A stretch of 64,000 nt of DNA from Faecalibacter bovis. Its GTDB lineage: Bacteria; Bacteroidota; Bacteroidia; Flavobacteriales; Weeksellaceae. Below the pieces are notes generated by a model, which worked only from the letters and a program-made list of their open reading frames with translations, searched no databases and was not told the DNA's origin. Location: contig NZ_CP072842.1 in assembly GCF_017948305.1 (NCBI RefSeq), forward strand, positions 1,866,501 to 1,930,500. Reading direction: 5' to 3'. A program made the translations under genes and the position numbers. This document shows positions 26,719 to 34,810 of this stretch, piece after piece (position 1 is the first letter of the stretch; every line of letters begins with the position of its first letter).

Positions 26719-26726
26719 TATATTTG
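26719..26726 (+). promoter_or_regulatory. Promoter -7 box of the first tRNA-Lys
   Basis: TATATTTG, with a TTTTG at 26693-26697 spaced 21 bp upstream as -33. It lies 18 bp before the tRNA. Confidence 0.7.
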
Positions 26727-26744
26727 CAGTCGAATTAAGAAAAA

Positions 26745-26817
26745 GACCTGGTAGCTCAGTTGGTAGAGCACAACACTTTTAATGTTGGGGTCCTGGGTTC
26801 GAGCCCCAGCCAGGTCA
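26745..26817 (+). tRNA. tRNA-Lys (anticodon TTT), copy 1
   Basis: 73 nt, no encoded CCA. Anticodon loop CTTTTAA inside stem CAACA/TGTTG; T-loop TTCGAGC. The acceptor stem GACCTGG/CCAGGTC is fully paired, unlike the five following copies. It has its own promoter. Confidence 0.97.
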
Positions 26818-26916
26818 CTATTATAGACCATTTCTTACTTCGAAGGTAGTTCTTTAAGAATTTGAAAAAGGAATAAAGAAAATTACATTTTCGTTTTGAT
26901 GTGTTAAAATATTTCG

Positions 26917-26924
26917 TATATTTG
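26917..26924 (+). promoter_or_regulatory. Promoter -7 box of tRNA-Lys copies 2-6
   Basis: TATATTTG with TTTTG at 26894-26898, spacer 18 bp. It lies 17 bp before copy 2. No comparable box is seen in the later spacers. Confidence 0.7.
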
Positions 26925-26941
26925 CACTCCGAAAAAACGGA

Positions 26942-27014
26942 GACCTGGTAGCTCAGTTGGTAGAGCACAACACTTTTAATGTTGGGGTCCTGGGTTCGAG
27001 CCCCAGCCCGGTCA
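26942..27014 (+). tRNA. tRNA-Lys (TTT), copy 2
   Basis: Identical to copy 1 except that the acceptor 3' strand reads CCCGGTC. This puts C at position 68 opposite U5, a U-C mismatch. Confidence 0.95.
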
Positions 27015-27064
27015 CAAACTTCATGTTGTTAAGAAGTATAAAAATAATAACACTCCAAAACGGA

Positions 27065-27137
27065 GACCTGGTAGCTCAGTTGGTAGAGCACAACACTTTT
27101 AATGTTGGGGTCCTGGGTTCGAGCCCCAGCCCGGTCA
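27065..27137 (+). tRNA. tRNA-Lys (TTT), copy 3
   Basis: Same sequence as copy 2, with the U5-C68 mismatch; one 123-bp repeat unit further on. Confidence 0.95.
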
Positions 27138-27187
27138 CAAACTTCACGTTATTAAGAAGTATAAAAACAATAACACTCCAAAACGGA

Positions 27188-27260
27188 GACCTGGTAGCTC
27201 AGTTGGTAGAGCACAACACTTTTAATGTTGGGGTCCTGGGTTCGAGCCCCAGCCCGGTCA
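27188..27260 (+). tRNA. tRNA-Lys (TTT), copy 4
   Basis: Same sequence as copy 2, with the U5-C68 mismatch; the preceding and following spacers are identical to each other. Confidence 0.95.
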
Positions 27261-27310
27261 CAAACTTCACGTTATTAAGAAGTATAAAAACAATAACACT
27301 CCAAAACGGA

Positions 27311-27383
27311 GACCTGGTAGCTCAGTTGGTAGAGCACAACACTTTTAATGTTGGGGTCCTGGGTTCGAGCCCCAGCCCGGTCA
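27311..27383 (+). tRNA. tRNA-Lys (TTT), copy 5
   Basis: Same sequence as copy 2, with the U5-C68 mismatch. Confidence 0.95.
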
Positions 27384-27433
27384 CAAACTTCATGTTATTG
27401 AGAAGTATAAAAATAATAACACTCCAAATCGGA

Positions 27434-27506
27434 GACCTGGTAGCTCAGTTGGTAGAGCACAACACTTTTAATGTTGGGGTCCTGGGTTCGAGCCCCAGCC
27501 CGGTCA
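27434..27506 (+). tRNA. tRNA-Lys (TTT), copy 6
   Basis: Same sequence as copy 2, with the U5-C68 mismatch. Last of the array, followed by a terminator. Confidence 0.95.
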
Positions 27507-27509
27507 CAA

Positions 27510-27540
27510 GAAGCTAAACAGTAATGTTTGGCTTTTTTTA
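27510..27540 (+). terminator. Terminator of the tRNA-Lys array
   Basis: Stem AAGCTAAACA/TGTTTGGCTT (one G-U pair), loop GTAA, then T-run. Confidence 0.82.
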
Positions 27541-28034
27541 TGCATGAAATTTAAATTATATTTCATCTGAATTAATTAGATTCTAAATAGTATAATCTAT
27601 TTCTTGTTATATTTTAAATTGTTTATTAAAGAACAATTTCCTCATTTAATTTATTAATCTGCATCGTTTAAACTTTTCAAACACTTATATTTAATTGATC
27701 TTAAGAAATAAGGTTTTAATAACTTATTTTTTTTATGATAGAGTTGAGTATGTAATGTTACTCTAATTATAAGCAGAAATAATTAATGAAAGAATCCTAA
27801 ATATTTTCCATTAATGGTTTACTTAGAATTAGAACTATTCAAATTCAAACGCTTTTTGTAGGGTAATTTTGTGAAGTTTTGTGAGTAAAATTGGACGAGT
27901 TTGATTAAGAATTGATATAATAGTTGATCAATATTTATTGAGTTTCTGATGTGAATAAAATTAACTTTTTTTAATTTAATCATGTATTTATTTAATTTAA
28001 ATCAAATCCATAGTAATAAAAAATATTTTTATCG
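27541..28034. other. Gene-free region between the tRNA array and typA
   Basis: About 490 bp, very AT-rich, no convincing ORF on either strand. It contains a TAATTTTG at 27865-27872 that fits the -7 consensus, but nothing else that I can interpret before the typA promoter. Confidence 0.6.
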
Positions 28035-28042
28035 TAAATTTG
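28035..28042 (+). promoter_or_regulatory. -7 box of the typA promoter
   Basis: TAAATTTG ends 18 bp before the typA ATG, a normal short leader. Confidence 0.55.
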
Positions 28043-28060
28043 CACCCATAATTTTCAAGA

Positions 28061-29866
28061 ATGCAAAACATTAGAAATATTGCGATTATCGCACACGTTG
28101 ACCACGGTAAAACGACGTTGGTTGATAAAATACTTCACTCAGGAAACGTTTTTAGAGAAAACCAAGAGTCAGGAGAATTAATTATGGATAACAACGATAT
28201 CGAGCGTGAAAGAGGGATTACAATCTTCTCTAAAAACGCTTCGGTAATGTATAAAGATGTAAAAATCAATGTTATCGACACACCTGGTCACGCGGATTTC
28301 GGTGGAGAAGTTGAGCGTGTATTGAAAATGGCTGATGGGGTTATCTTATTAGTTGATGCTTTTGAAGGTCCAATGCCTCAAACTCGTTTCGTATTAGGAA
28401 AAGCATTAGAATTAGGATTAAAACCATTAGTAGTAATCAACAAAGTTGATAAAGAAAACTGTCGTCCTGATGAGGTTTACGACAAAGTTTTTGAATTATT
28501 CTTCAACTTAGATGCTACAGAAGAGCAATTAGATTTCCCAGCATACTACGGATCATCTAAACAAGGATGGTTTAATACAGAAAATGTTCGTACAGAAAAT
28601 ATCTTACCATTAATGGATGGTATTTTAGAGCACGTTCCAGCACCAGAAGCACACGAAGGAGATTTACAAATGCAAATTACATCTTTAGATTATTCTAAAT
28701 TCTTAGGACGTATTGCTGTAGGTAAAGTAACTCGTGGTGTAATTAAAGAAGGTGATTGGGTTGCTTTAGCTAAACCTGATGGAACATCTAAAAAACAAAA
28801 AGTAAAAGAAATTTATACTTTCTCTGGTTTAGGAAAAGTTAAAGCTACAGAAGTTAAAGCAGGTGATATCTGTGCTGTTGTAGGTATCGACGGTTTCCAA
28901 ATTGGTGATACTATTGCTGATGCTGAAAATCCAGAGGCATTACCAGTAATGCACATTGATGAGCCAACAATGAACATGTCATTCGGGATCAACAACTCTC
29001 CATTCTTTGGTAAAGATGGTAAATTTGTTACTTCTCGTCACTTAGTAGATCGTTTAACAGACGAATTAGAGCGTAATTTAGCTTTACGTGTAGAGCCAAC
29101 TGACGATTCTAATACACAATTAGTTTACGGACGTGGTATCATGCACTTATCTGTATTAATTGAAACAATGCGTCGTGAAGGTTATGAGTTAACTGTTGGG
29201 CAACCGCAAGTTATCTTTAAAGAAATTGACGGTGTTAAATGTGAGCCATACGAAACATTAGTAATTGATGTTCCAGATGATTATTCTTCTAAAGCAATTG
29301 ACTTAGTAACTCAACGTAAAGGTGATTTATTAGTAATGGAAGCTAAAGAAGGAATGCAACACTTAGAATTCGAAATTCCATCTCGTGGATTAATCGGATT
29401 ACGTTCATTAATGTTAACTTCAACTGCTGGTGAGGCTGTAATGGCACACAACTTCTTAGAGTACAAACCATTTAAAGGAGCTATCGCTGGACGTTCTGCA
29501 GGTGTAATTATCTCTAAAGATCAAGGTGTTTCTACTCCTTATTCAATCGATAAATTACAAGATCGTGGTAAATTCTTTATCGAGCCAGGTGAAGAGGTTT
29601 ATGAAGGTATGATTATCGGAGAGCACTCTCGTAACAACGATTTAGTTGTAAACGTTATCGAAGCTAAAAAATTAAATAATATTCGTGCTGCTGGTAAAGA
29701 TGATTCTTCTTCTATCGCTCCTAAAATCGAAATGACTTTAGAAGAGTGTATGGAGTACATCCAAGCTGATGAATGTATCGAGGTTACACCAAACTACATT
29801 CGTTTACGTAAGATTCACTTAAAAGAAACTGATCGTAAGCGTTACGAAAAATCTATGGGAGCATAA
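28061..29866 (+). CDS. typA: Ribosome-associated GTPase TypA/BipA
   Basis: Translational GTPase of the EF-G type that binds the ribosome and supports 50S assembly and stress responses. 601 aa. G1 AHVDHGKTTL (11-20), switch I RGITI, G3 DTPGHADFGGE, G4 NKVD, then the EF-Tu-like domain II, two EF-G-like domains (with RGLIGLRSLMLTSTAGEAVM) and the BipA-specific C-terminal domain ending in RKIHLKETDRKR. Codon bias is strong, as for other translation genes. It is a single gene with its own promoter and terminator. Confidence 0.97.
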   Translation: MQNIRNIAIIAHVDHGKTTLVDKILHSGNVFRENQESGELIMDNNDIERERGITIFSKNASVMYKDVKINVIDTPGHADFGGEVERVLKMADGVILLVDAFEGPMPQTRFVLGKALELGLKPLVVINKVDKENCRPDEVYDKVFELFFNLDATEEQLDFPAYYGSSKQGWFNTENVRTENILPLMDGILEHVPAPEAHEGDLQMQITSLDYSKFLGRIAVGKVTRGVIKEGDWVALAKPDGTSKKQKVKEIYTFSGLGKVKATEVKAGDICAVVGIDGFQIGDTIADAENPEALPVMHIDEPTMNMSFGINNSPFFGKDGKFVTSRHLVDRLTDELERNLALRVEPTDDSNTQLVYGRGIMHLSVLIETMRREGYELTVGQPQVIFKEIDGVKCEPYETLVIDVPDDYSSKAIDLVTQRKGDLLVMEAKEGMQHLEFEIPSRGLIGLRSLMLTSTAGEAVMAHNFLEYKPFKGAIAGRSAGVIISKDQGVSTPYSIDKLQDRGKFFIEPGEEVYEGMIIGEHSRNNDLVVNVIEAKKLNNIRAAGKDDSSSIAPKIEMTLEECMEYIQADECIEVTPNYIRLRKIHLKETDRKRYEKSMGA

Positions 29867-29886
29867 TCTTACAAGATTTACATATA

Positions 29887-29918
29887 AAAAAAGCGACTCA
29901 ATTTTGAGTCGCTTTTTT
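29887..29918. terminator. Bidirectional terminator after typA
   Basis: A 14-bp stem AAAAAAGCGACTCA with its complement, loop ATTT, between convergent genes. Confidence 0.9.
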
Positions 29919-29931
29919 AATTCATATAATT

Positions 29932-30246
29932 TTAGAATTGTTGTAAAAACAGTTGAATAACTGCATTTAATTCGTTTTTAGATGCTGTATATTGTTGTAT
30001 TTTACCTTCAGTTTTAAATTTAGAAATACAAAATCCTTCTTCAATATCATTGTACCAAATGATGTAATTCTCGTGTTGAGCAACAACCCAAAAGTTATCT
30101 TCAATCACATCATCGCAGTGCCAAATAACCGGATTAATTTTTATTCGTTCCCAGAATGAAATATAATCTTGATCTAAATTTTGTTCAGCCAAGAAGATTT
30201 CCATCATCAAATCACCTTTTTTTAAGGCAGTCCAATTTTCCATCAT
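29932..30246 (-). CDS. Hypothetical protein following the T9SS substrate gene
   Basis: 104 aa, soluble-looking, Trp- and acid-rich (IKINPVIWHCDDVIEDNFWVV, IIWYNDIEEGFCISKF). I recognise no domain. The start is the ATG at 30246, which directly abuts the stop codon of the upstream secreted-protein gene, so the two are probably translationally linked; a second ATG at 30243 is equally possible. No signal peptide. Possible small regulatory or immunity-like partner, but that is a guess. Confidence 0.55.
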   Translation of the reverse strand: MMENWTALKKGDLMMEIFLAEQNLDQDYISFWERIKINPVIWHCDDVIEDNFWVVAQHENYIIWYNDIEEGFCISKFKTEGKIQQYTASKNELNAVIQLFLQQF

Positions 30247-32529
30247 TTATTTACTTTTAACAAGAATAGAATTCGTTTGTCGATTAACTTCTTCTGTTCC
30301 TGGTTCGGTCCATTCTAATGTATACCAATAACTACCAGAAGCTACTTTTTTACCATTAAAAGTTCCGTCCCAAGTAAAGTTATTTGCGGTTGAACCTTCG
30401 AATAAGATATGACCAAAACGATTAAAAATTTGAAATTTCGGATTCAATTTATATATTAAATCTGAATAATCTAAAACATCATTTATTCCATCATTATTAG
30501 GCGAAATAAAATTAACCATATTTACAATAGAGAAATCTTGTGAAATTGGGTTACAATCGCTTGAAGATTTTACTGATATGGTATGATTTCCAATTCCAAC
30601 ATTATAAAATATATTTGAAGATTGGTAAGCACCATTATCTAAAGCATATAAATAATTCGAGGTCGGATTTGTTACCACAACTGTCACCGTTGTTCCTGTG
30701 ACAATTACATTTTCTATGTTTGGATTTTCAGCAGCGTGTACAGTAACTTCTTGCGTATAAAAACAACCATTAAATTCTAATCGAACTTGATATGTTCCTA
30801 CCGGTACATTTGTTACTATTTGTGAAGTTGAACCATTATGTAACCACAGATACGAATCGAAACCAGAACCTGCGTTTAAAGTTGTTGTAGCACCTTCGCA
30901 TATCGTTTGGTCGATTAATGTTTCTGAGCGTTTAGCTTGTTTTAATCTGAATGAAATTGGAGCAATATTATCACATAAATTGGGCTGTGAAAAACGAATA
31001 AAATATGTAGTATCTCCAACTAAAACTTGTTGTTCAGAGATTTGATTTCTATTATTTATAGCATCTTCAAGTGTTCTAAAGAATCGATAACCTTCGTTGA
31101 TATTTGGAATAAAATTGATGTAATCTTCTAAATTAATCGCTTCTTGATTATCTAATAAATCATCACATATTTCAAAAGGAGAAGCCGGAATTACAGTACT
31201 TAAATCCTTTTTTGTAAATGTTATGGAATGAATTATTGGTGGACAAAAATCAGTTGAGATTGCTACAAATATTGTTTTTGACGTTTCAGTGGATGAAAAA
31301 TTTAATTCCTGAATTTCATTTCGATTCGCTTCAGCATCAGCTTGTGAAGAAAAATATTTGATTCGAGCTGAATTTGAATTTGAATTCGAGATTATTTGAT
31401 TATTAAAATCCACAAGATTCAGTGTTACAATTCCATCTAAATCTTCATCACAAAATTCGAATGTTGTGTTTAATACAGATAAATTTGCATAATATTCAAT
31501 TCGTCTTTCCGCAGTAATCGTACAACCTGAATTTAACGAAATTTCGACTTTATAATTTCCAGCTGAATTAACTATATAAGTAGCATTTGTAGCTCCAATA
31601 ATTTCTACATTATCTTTAAACCATTTGTATGAAGTTGCGTTAGTAGTTGATGCATCGATTGTAATCGTGTCACCTAAACAAAGAGCATTGTTCGTATCAA
31701 TCAATAAATCTTCTCCAATATCTTTACCACCAGAAAAACTTCCAGCTTTTAAGAAAACTCCAGAATCATATAATCCATTTCCTTGATCTGCAATAACTAA
31801 TTTGATATGATATTTTCGACCTGGAATAATATTAGCAACAGCAGTTAAAACAACAGTTTCACCATTAAAATTCGTTGCAGAATTGCCAACATTAAATTGT
31901 CTGAAATATTGTGAATTTATGGACGGACATAAACCTCCATTTCCAAAAATTGTAAGTACCGAAACTGGTGTAGAAGTATTAGGAATAACGGCAATGTTTT
32001 GGTAATCGTCACGAGAACCTTCTTCTTTTATTAAAAATGCAAAACCGTCCGTATATCCGCATCGACCTTCGCTTGCAGTGCGTAAATATTGCTCAGAAGC
32101 AAAAATATATTCAAAATTAATTTTATCATCTTGATGCGAGATAAAATCAAATTCTAATACAGTTGCATCTAATGTATTGTTGATTTCTAAAGCTTCTTCT
32201 AAATCGCGATCACCTTCCCAATTTGCGGCTGTAAAACTCTGTAAATTATTGTTAGGACCAACAGCTCCGTTAAGATTTCCGGTGCTTAAAAGAATACCAT
32301 TTTCTAAAGGAAAATTAGAATTTCGTTTTTCAAAATAACCATAACTGATATGAGATGAATTGTTAAATCCTGTTATTTCTATCGAACGTTCATCTACTTC
32401 AATACAATCCGATCCAAGAAATATATCTTGAACAAGTTGAGTCGGTGTATAATTTCTATTTACCTGTATTTGCTGCGCATGAACAACAACCGAAACAAGT
32501 AGAATAAATAAGTATAAAATTTTTTGCAT
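30247..32529 (-). CDS. T9SS type B secreted protein with choice-of-anchor L domain
   Basis: 760 aa. Signal peptide MQKILYLFILLVSVVVHA. The N-terminal region (about 25-260) matches choice-of-anchor L domains (TPTQLVQDIFLGSDCIEV, ILLSTGNL, FIFASEQY-type IFASEQYL, ADQGNGLYDSGVFLKAGSF). Next comes an Ig/PKD-like segment (LGDTITIDASTTNATSYKWFKD), further beta-sandwich repeats, and the gliding-motility C-terminal domain (NFISPNNDGINDVLDY, FQIFNRFGHILFEG, WDGTFNGKKVASGSYWY), the type B sorting signal of the type IX secretion system. Predicted to be exported to the cell surface, possibly as an adhesin. The last residues end VNRQTNSILVKSK. Secretion is inferred from the domain. Confidence 0.92.
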   Translation of the reverse strand: MQKILYLFILLVSVVVHAQQIQVNRNYTPTQLVQDIFLGSDCIEVDERSIEITGFNNSSHISYGYFEKRNSNFPLENGILLSTGNLNGAVGPNNNLQSFTAANWEGDRDLEEALEINNTLDATVLEFDFISHQDDKINFEYIFASEQYLRTASEGRCGYTDGFAFLIKEEGSRDDYQNIAVIPNTSTPVSVLTIFGNGGLCPSINSQYFRQFNVGNSATNFNGETVVLTAVANIIPGRKYHIKLVIADQGNGLYDSGVFLKAGSFSGGKDIGEDLLIDTNNALCLGDTITIDASTTNATSYKWFKDNVEIIGATNATYIVNSAGNYKVEISLNSGCTITAERRIEYYANLSVLNTTFEFCDEDLDGIVTLNLVDFNNQIISNSNSNSARIKYFSSQADAEANRNEIQELNFSSTETSKTIFVAISTDFCPPIIHSITFTKKDLSTVIPASPFEICDDLLDNQEAINLEDYINFIPNINEGYRFFRTLEDAINNRNQISEQQVLVGDTTYFIRFSQPNLCDNIAPISFRLKQAKRSETLIDQTICEGATTTLNAGSGFDSYLWLHNGSTSQIVTNVPVGTYQVRLEFNGCFYTQEVTVHAAENPNIENVIVTGTTVTVVVTNPTSNYLYALDNGAYQSSNIFYNVGIGNHTISVKSSSDCNPISQDFSIVNMVNFISPNNDGINDVLDYSDLIYKLNPKFQIFNRFGHILFEGSTANNFTWDGTFNGKKVASGSYWYTLEWTEPGTEEVNRQTNSILVKSK

Positions 32530-32621
32530 TGGACTTAAATAGTATGCAAAGTTAATTTATAAATGAGTAATAATATTATAACGTTTTATTAAAGATATTT
32601 TTGATTGTTTTTATGTCATAA

Positions 32622-32653
32622 AAAAAGCACTTCAAATTATTGAAGTGCTTTAT
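32622..32653 (-). terminator. Terminator of the SRPBCC gene
   Basis: An 11-bp stem AAAGCACTTCA with its complement, 6-nt loop. It lies 20 bp past the minus-strand stop with a T-run on that strand. Confidence 0.8.
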
Positions 32654-32674
32654 TATGTAATGATTTCTGATGGC

Positions 32675-33070
32675 TTATATTTTAGCTAAGTTATCTGAAA
32701 TTGTTTGAATGAAAGATGTTAATGGTCCTTTCGCCATCATTTCTATCATCATATTAAAATTTCCATTAAAATCTAACTCAACATCAGAATTATTTTCATC
32801 AACTGCTTCGATATTAATTGTTAATGTATAATCAAACGCCGGAGCTGGAGATTCAAAAACAATTTGAGAAGGCTTGTTAGTCTCTTTTAAACGCATACCA
32901 ACTTTAGGTAAAGCACCTACACCAACAGTAAATCCTTTTCCTGATTCATGAATTTCAAAAGATTTAGTATCAGCAGGCATTAACTGTTCGTAATTCTGCA
33001 TATTTAATAAAAAATCAAATGCATCTTTCTGACTTTTAGATAAGCGTACTTTATTTGTATTTACCTTCAT
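32675..33070 (-). CDS. SRPBCC (START-like) fold protein
   Basis: 131 aa, the short single-domain form of the SRPBCC ligand-binding superfamily: KVRLSKSQKDAFDFLLNMQNYEQL, a central DYTLTINIEAVDENNSDVELDFNGNF sheet and a C-terminal helix MMIEMMAKGPLTSFIQTISDNLAKI. Ligand unknown. In several flavobacteria a homologue follows pyrE, with a NUDIX gene nearby (from memory); here pyrE is absent and the NUDIX gene is divergent and adjacent. A minus-strand TACATTTG at 33109-33116 could be its promoter and overlaps the NUDIX start codon. Confidence 0.8.
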   Translation of the reverse strand: MKVNTNKVRLSKSQKDAFDFLLNMQNYEQLMPADTKSFEIHESGKGFTVGVGALPKVGMRLKETNKPSQIVFESPAPAFDYTLTINIEAVDENNSDVELDFNGNFNMMIEMMAKGPLTSFIQTISDNLAKI

Positions 33071-33088
33071 ATTCCTGTGAGTTTTTTA

Positions 33089-33096
33089 TAAATTTG
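33089..33096 (+). promoter_or_regulatory. -7 box of the NUDIX gene
   Basis: TAAATTTG, 16 bp before the ATG at 33112. It lies downstream of the alternative ATG at 33055, which is therefore rejected as the start. Confidence 0.5.
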
Positions 33097-33111
33097 TATC
33101 AAATAGCTCAA

Positions 33112-33705
33112 ATGTACAAAGTTTTTTTTAATGAAAGTTTACTGACTTTCGACCATGAATCAAAGTCAGATGCGAAAAATATATTGTTTCATCATGAATC
33201 TCAGTTTGATGAAGCATTTCATACTTTAGCTAATACTGGCGTAACTCATTTAAATATTTTTAGCGAAAATATTGATCAAGTATGGTCTTTATTCCTAAAT
33301 CATTTTAAATTGATTCAAGCAGCAGGTGGAATTGTACGTAATCCAAAAGAAGAATATCTTTTTATTTATCGTTTAGGTAAGTGGGATTTACCTAAAGGAA
33401 AGATGGAAGAAGGTGAAACAAAGGAAGAATCTGCTATTAGAGAAATAGAGGAAGAATGTAGCATTACTCCTTTACATTTAGAGCAATTTTTAATGTCTAC
33501 GTATCATATCTATTTTCAGAAAGAATATATTATTAAAGAAACTTTTTGGTTTGAAGTTACTTATAATGGAACTGAAACGCCACAACCACAGATTGAAGAA
33601 GGAATTGAAGAAGTGGTTTGGAAAAAGAAAGAAGATATCGCTGAGTTGATGAATAATTCTTATCCAAACATTGAGTTATTAGTAAATAATTATTTAGATT
33701 TGTAA
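33112..33705 (+). CDS. NUDIX hydrolase
   Basis: 197 aa from the ATG at 33112. The NUDIX box is complete at residues 96-118: G96, E102, R110-E111, E114-E115 (GKMEEGETKEESAIREIEEE). An N-terminal 70-residue extension of unknown role precedes the AAGGIVRN strand. Hydrolyses nucleoside diphosphates linked to another moiety; substrate cannot be deduced. The upstream ATG at 33055 overlaps the divergent SRPBCC gene and precedes the promoter. The next gene starts 18 bp after its stop. Confidence 0.88.
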   Translation: MYKVFFNESLLTFDHESKSDAKNILFHHESQFDEAFHTLANTGVTHLNIFSENIDQVWSLFLNHFKLIQAAGGIVRNPKEEYLFIYRLGKWDLPKGKMEEGETKEESAIREIEEECSITPLHLEQFLMSTYHIYFQKEYIIKETFWFEVTYNGTETPQPQIEEGIEEVVWKKKEDIAELMNNSYPNIELLVNNYLDL

Positions 33706-33722
33706 TAAATAAGAAATTTATC

Positions 33723-34295
33723 ATGAAAAAATATATTTTAGGTGTATGCGCAGTTATGGCTTTTGCAGTAACAACAAATGCACAAACAAAAAAAGAAGAT
33801 AAAAAGAATCCTAAAACAGAAAAAGTTTCAAAATCTCAGAAAAAGATCATTGAAGCTGGTTCTGCAAAAATTGACGATTTATATGCATATCAAGTATATG
33901 GAGAATCATTTGATTTAAAAAAGCCTTTAACTAGTGTTGAACTTGGTTCTTTATACGACAACATGAAAGACGGTGATGTGATTGAAAATGTACAATTCAA
34001 ATCTACTATCGAATCGGTTTGTAAAAAGAAAGGTTGTTGGATGAAGGTTGACTTAGGTAAAGGGGAAGAGCAATCATTTGTAAGATTTAAAGATTACGGA
34101 TTTTTTATGCCTTTAGATGGAGAAAAATCTGAAATCGTTGTAAATGGTAAGGCTTTCGTTAGTGAAATTTCTGTTGATAAATTACGTCACTACGCTGAAG
34201 ATGCAGGAAAATCGAAAGAAGAGATTGCAAAAATTACTAAACCACAGTTACAATATAACTTTGAAGCTGATGGTGTTTATTTAAAAGAAAATTAA
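33723..34295 (+). CDS. DUF4920 exported protein
   Basis: 190 aa. Signal peptide MKKYILGVCAVMAFAVTTNA (cut before Q), then a lysine-rich spacer and a DUF4920 domain: YGESFD, the CKKKGCWMKVDLG segment with two Cys, and FVRFKDYGFFMPLDGE. The CxxxxC pattern and placement after the signal peptide suggest a periplasmic disulfide or metal site, but the family has no assigned function. It may be co-transcribed with the NUDIX gene and ends at a terminator. Confidence 0.85.
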   Translation: MKKYILGVCAVMAFAVTTNAQTKKEDKKNPKTEKVSKSQKKIIEAGSAKIDDLYAYQVYGESFDLKKPLTSVELGSLYDNMKDGDVIENVQFKSTIESVCKKKGCWMKVDLGKGEEQSFVRFKDYGFFMPLDGEKSEIVVNGKAFVSEISVDKLRHYAEDAGKSKEEIAKITKPQLQYNFEADGVYLKEN

Positions 34296-34320
34296 TATTT
34301 TTAGCTATTAATTAATTATA

Positions 34321-34352
34321 AAAACCTTTCATTGATTTTGAAAGGTTTTTTT
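34321..34352 (+). terminator. Terminator after the DUF4920 gene
   Basis: Stem AAAACCTTTCA with its complement, 7-nt loop, then T-run. Confidence 0.85.
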
Positions 34353-34372
34353 GTGCCAATCAATTAAATAAT

Positions 34373-34780
34373 ATGAATAATTATCAAGCCGTATTAGGAA
34401 AAGAAATTACAACTGTTGATGTAATAAATTTTTTAGATTCCTTAGAAGGTGAGCAAACCAAGCGTGAAAATAATGTATCGACATCTTATGATTACGAATT
34501 GTTATATAAAGATGAAGGAATATTAATTACAATTTCTGAAAATAAAATCTCAGCCATTAAAGTTTATTTTTCTCCAACGCCAATAACTCAACCTTTCAGA
34601 AAAGAGTTTGTGTTCGGTTTAAGTTACATCAGTTCGGAAAATGATATTAAAAAACAATTTGACTTTCCTCAAAATCTTAATCAAGAACCAATGCGTGCAG
34701 ATAATATTTATCAATACGAAAATTGTACCGTTGGATTTGATGCAATGACAGGTGAAATTAATTATGCTGAAATTAAATAA
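34373..34780 (+). CDS. Hypothetical protein
   Basis: 135 aa, no signal peptide, no recognised domain. Alternating hydrophobic and charged residues suggest a mixed alpha/beta fold (VTTVDVINFLDSLEG-like helix, then YELLYKDEGILITISENKISAIKVYF strands). Flanked by terminators on both sides, so it is a single-gene unit. Probably a small cytoplasmic protein, function unknown. Confidence 0.6.
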   Translation: MNNYQAVLGKEITTVDVINFLDSLEGEQTKRENNVSTSYDYELLYKDEGILITISENKISAIKVYFSPTPITQPFRKEFVFGLSYISSENDIKKQFDFPQNLNQEPMRADNIYQYENCTVGFDAMTGEINYAEIK

Positions 34781-34810
34781 AAAAACGGATCTAAATCAGA
34801 TCCGTTTTTT
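34779..34810. terminator. Bidirectional terminator between 34373 and 34791 genes
   Basis: A 12-bp stem AAAAACGGATCT with its complement, 5-nt loop. The stop codons of both convergent genes touch or lie in it. Confidence 0.88.

Larger units (their letters stand above)
26942..27506 (+). repeat. 123-bp tandem repeat carrying tRNA-Lys copies 2-6
   Basis: Five tRNA starts at exact 123-bp steps (26942, 27065, 27188, 27311, 27434). Spacers are 50 bp and differ at only a few bases. Each contains a small ACTTC/GAAGT inverted repeat. Because 123 is a multiple of three, a meaningless open frame runs through the array. Confidence 0.93.

Noticed and set aside
26942-27506. CRISPR-like regular spacing of repeats
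   Set aside because: The repeats are tRNA genes of 73 nt with near-identical 50-bp spacers. CRISPR spacers would be unique and no cas genes are near.
26957-27517. A 186-codon ORF with repeated HNTFNVGVLGSSPSPVTNF
   Set aside because: It is only the 123-bp tRNA-Lys repeat read through in one frame (123 is divisible by three). No independent coding sign.
33055-33705. NUDIX start at the ATG at 33055
   Set aside because: It lies before the promoter and overlaps the divergent SRPBCC gene; the ATG at 33112 fits.
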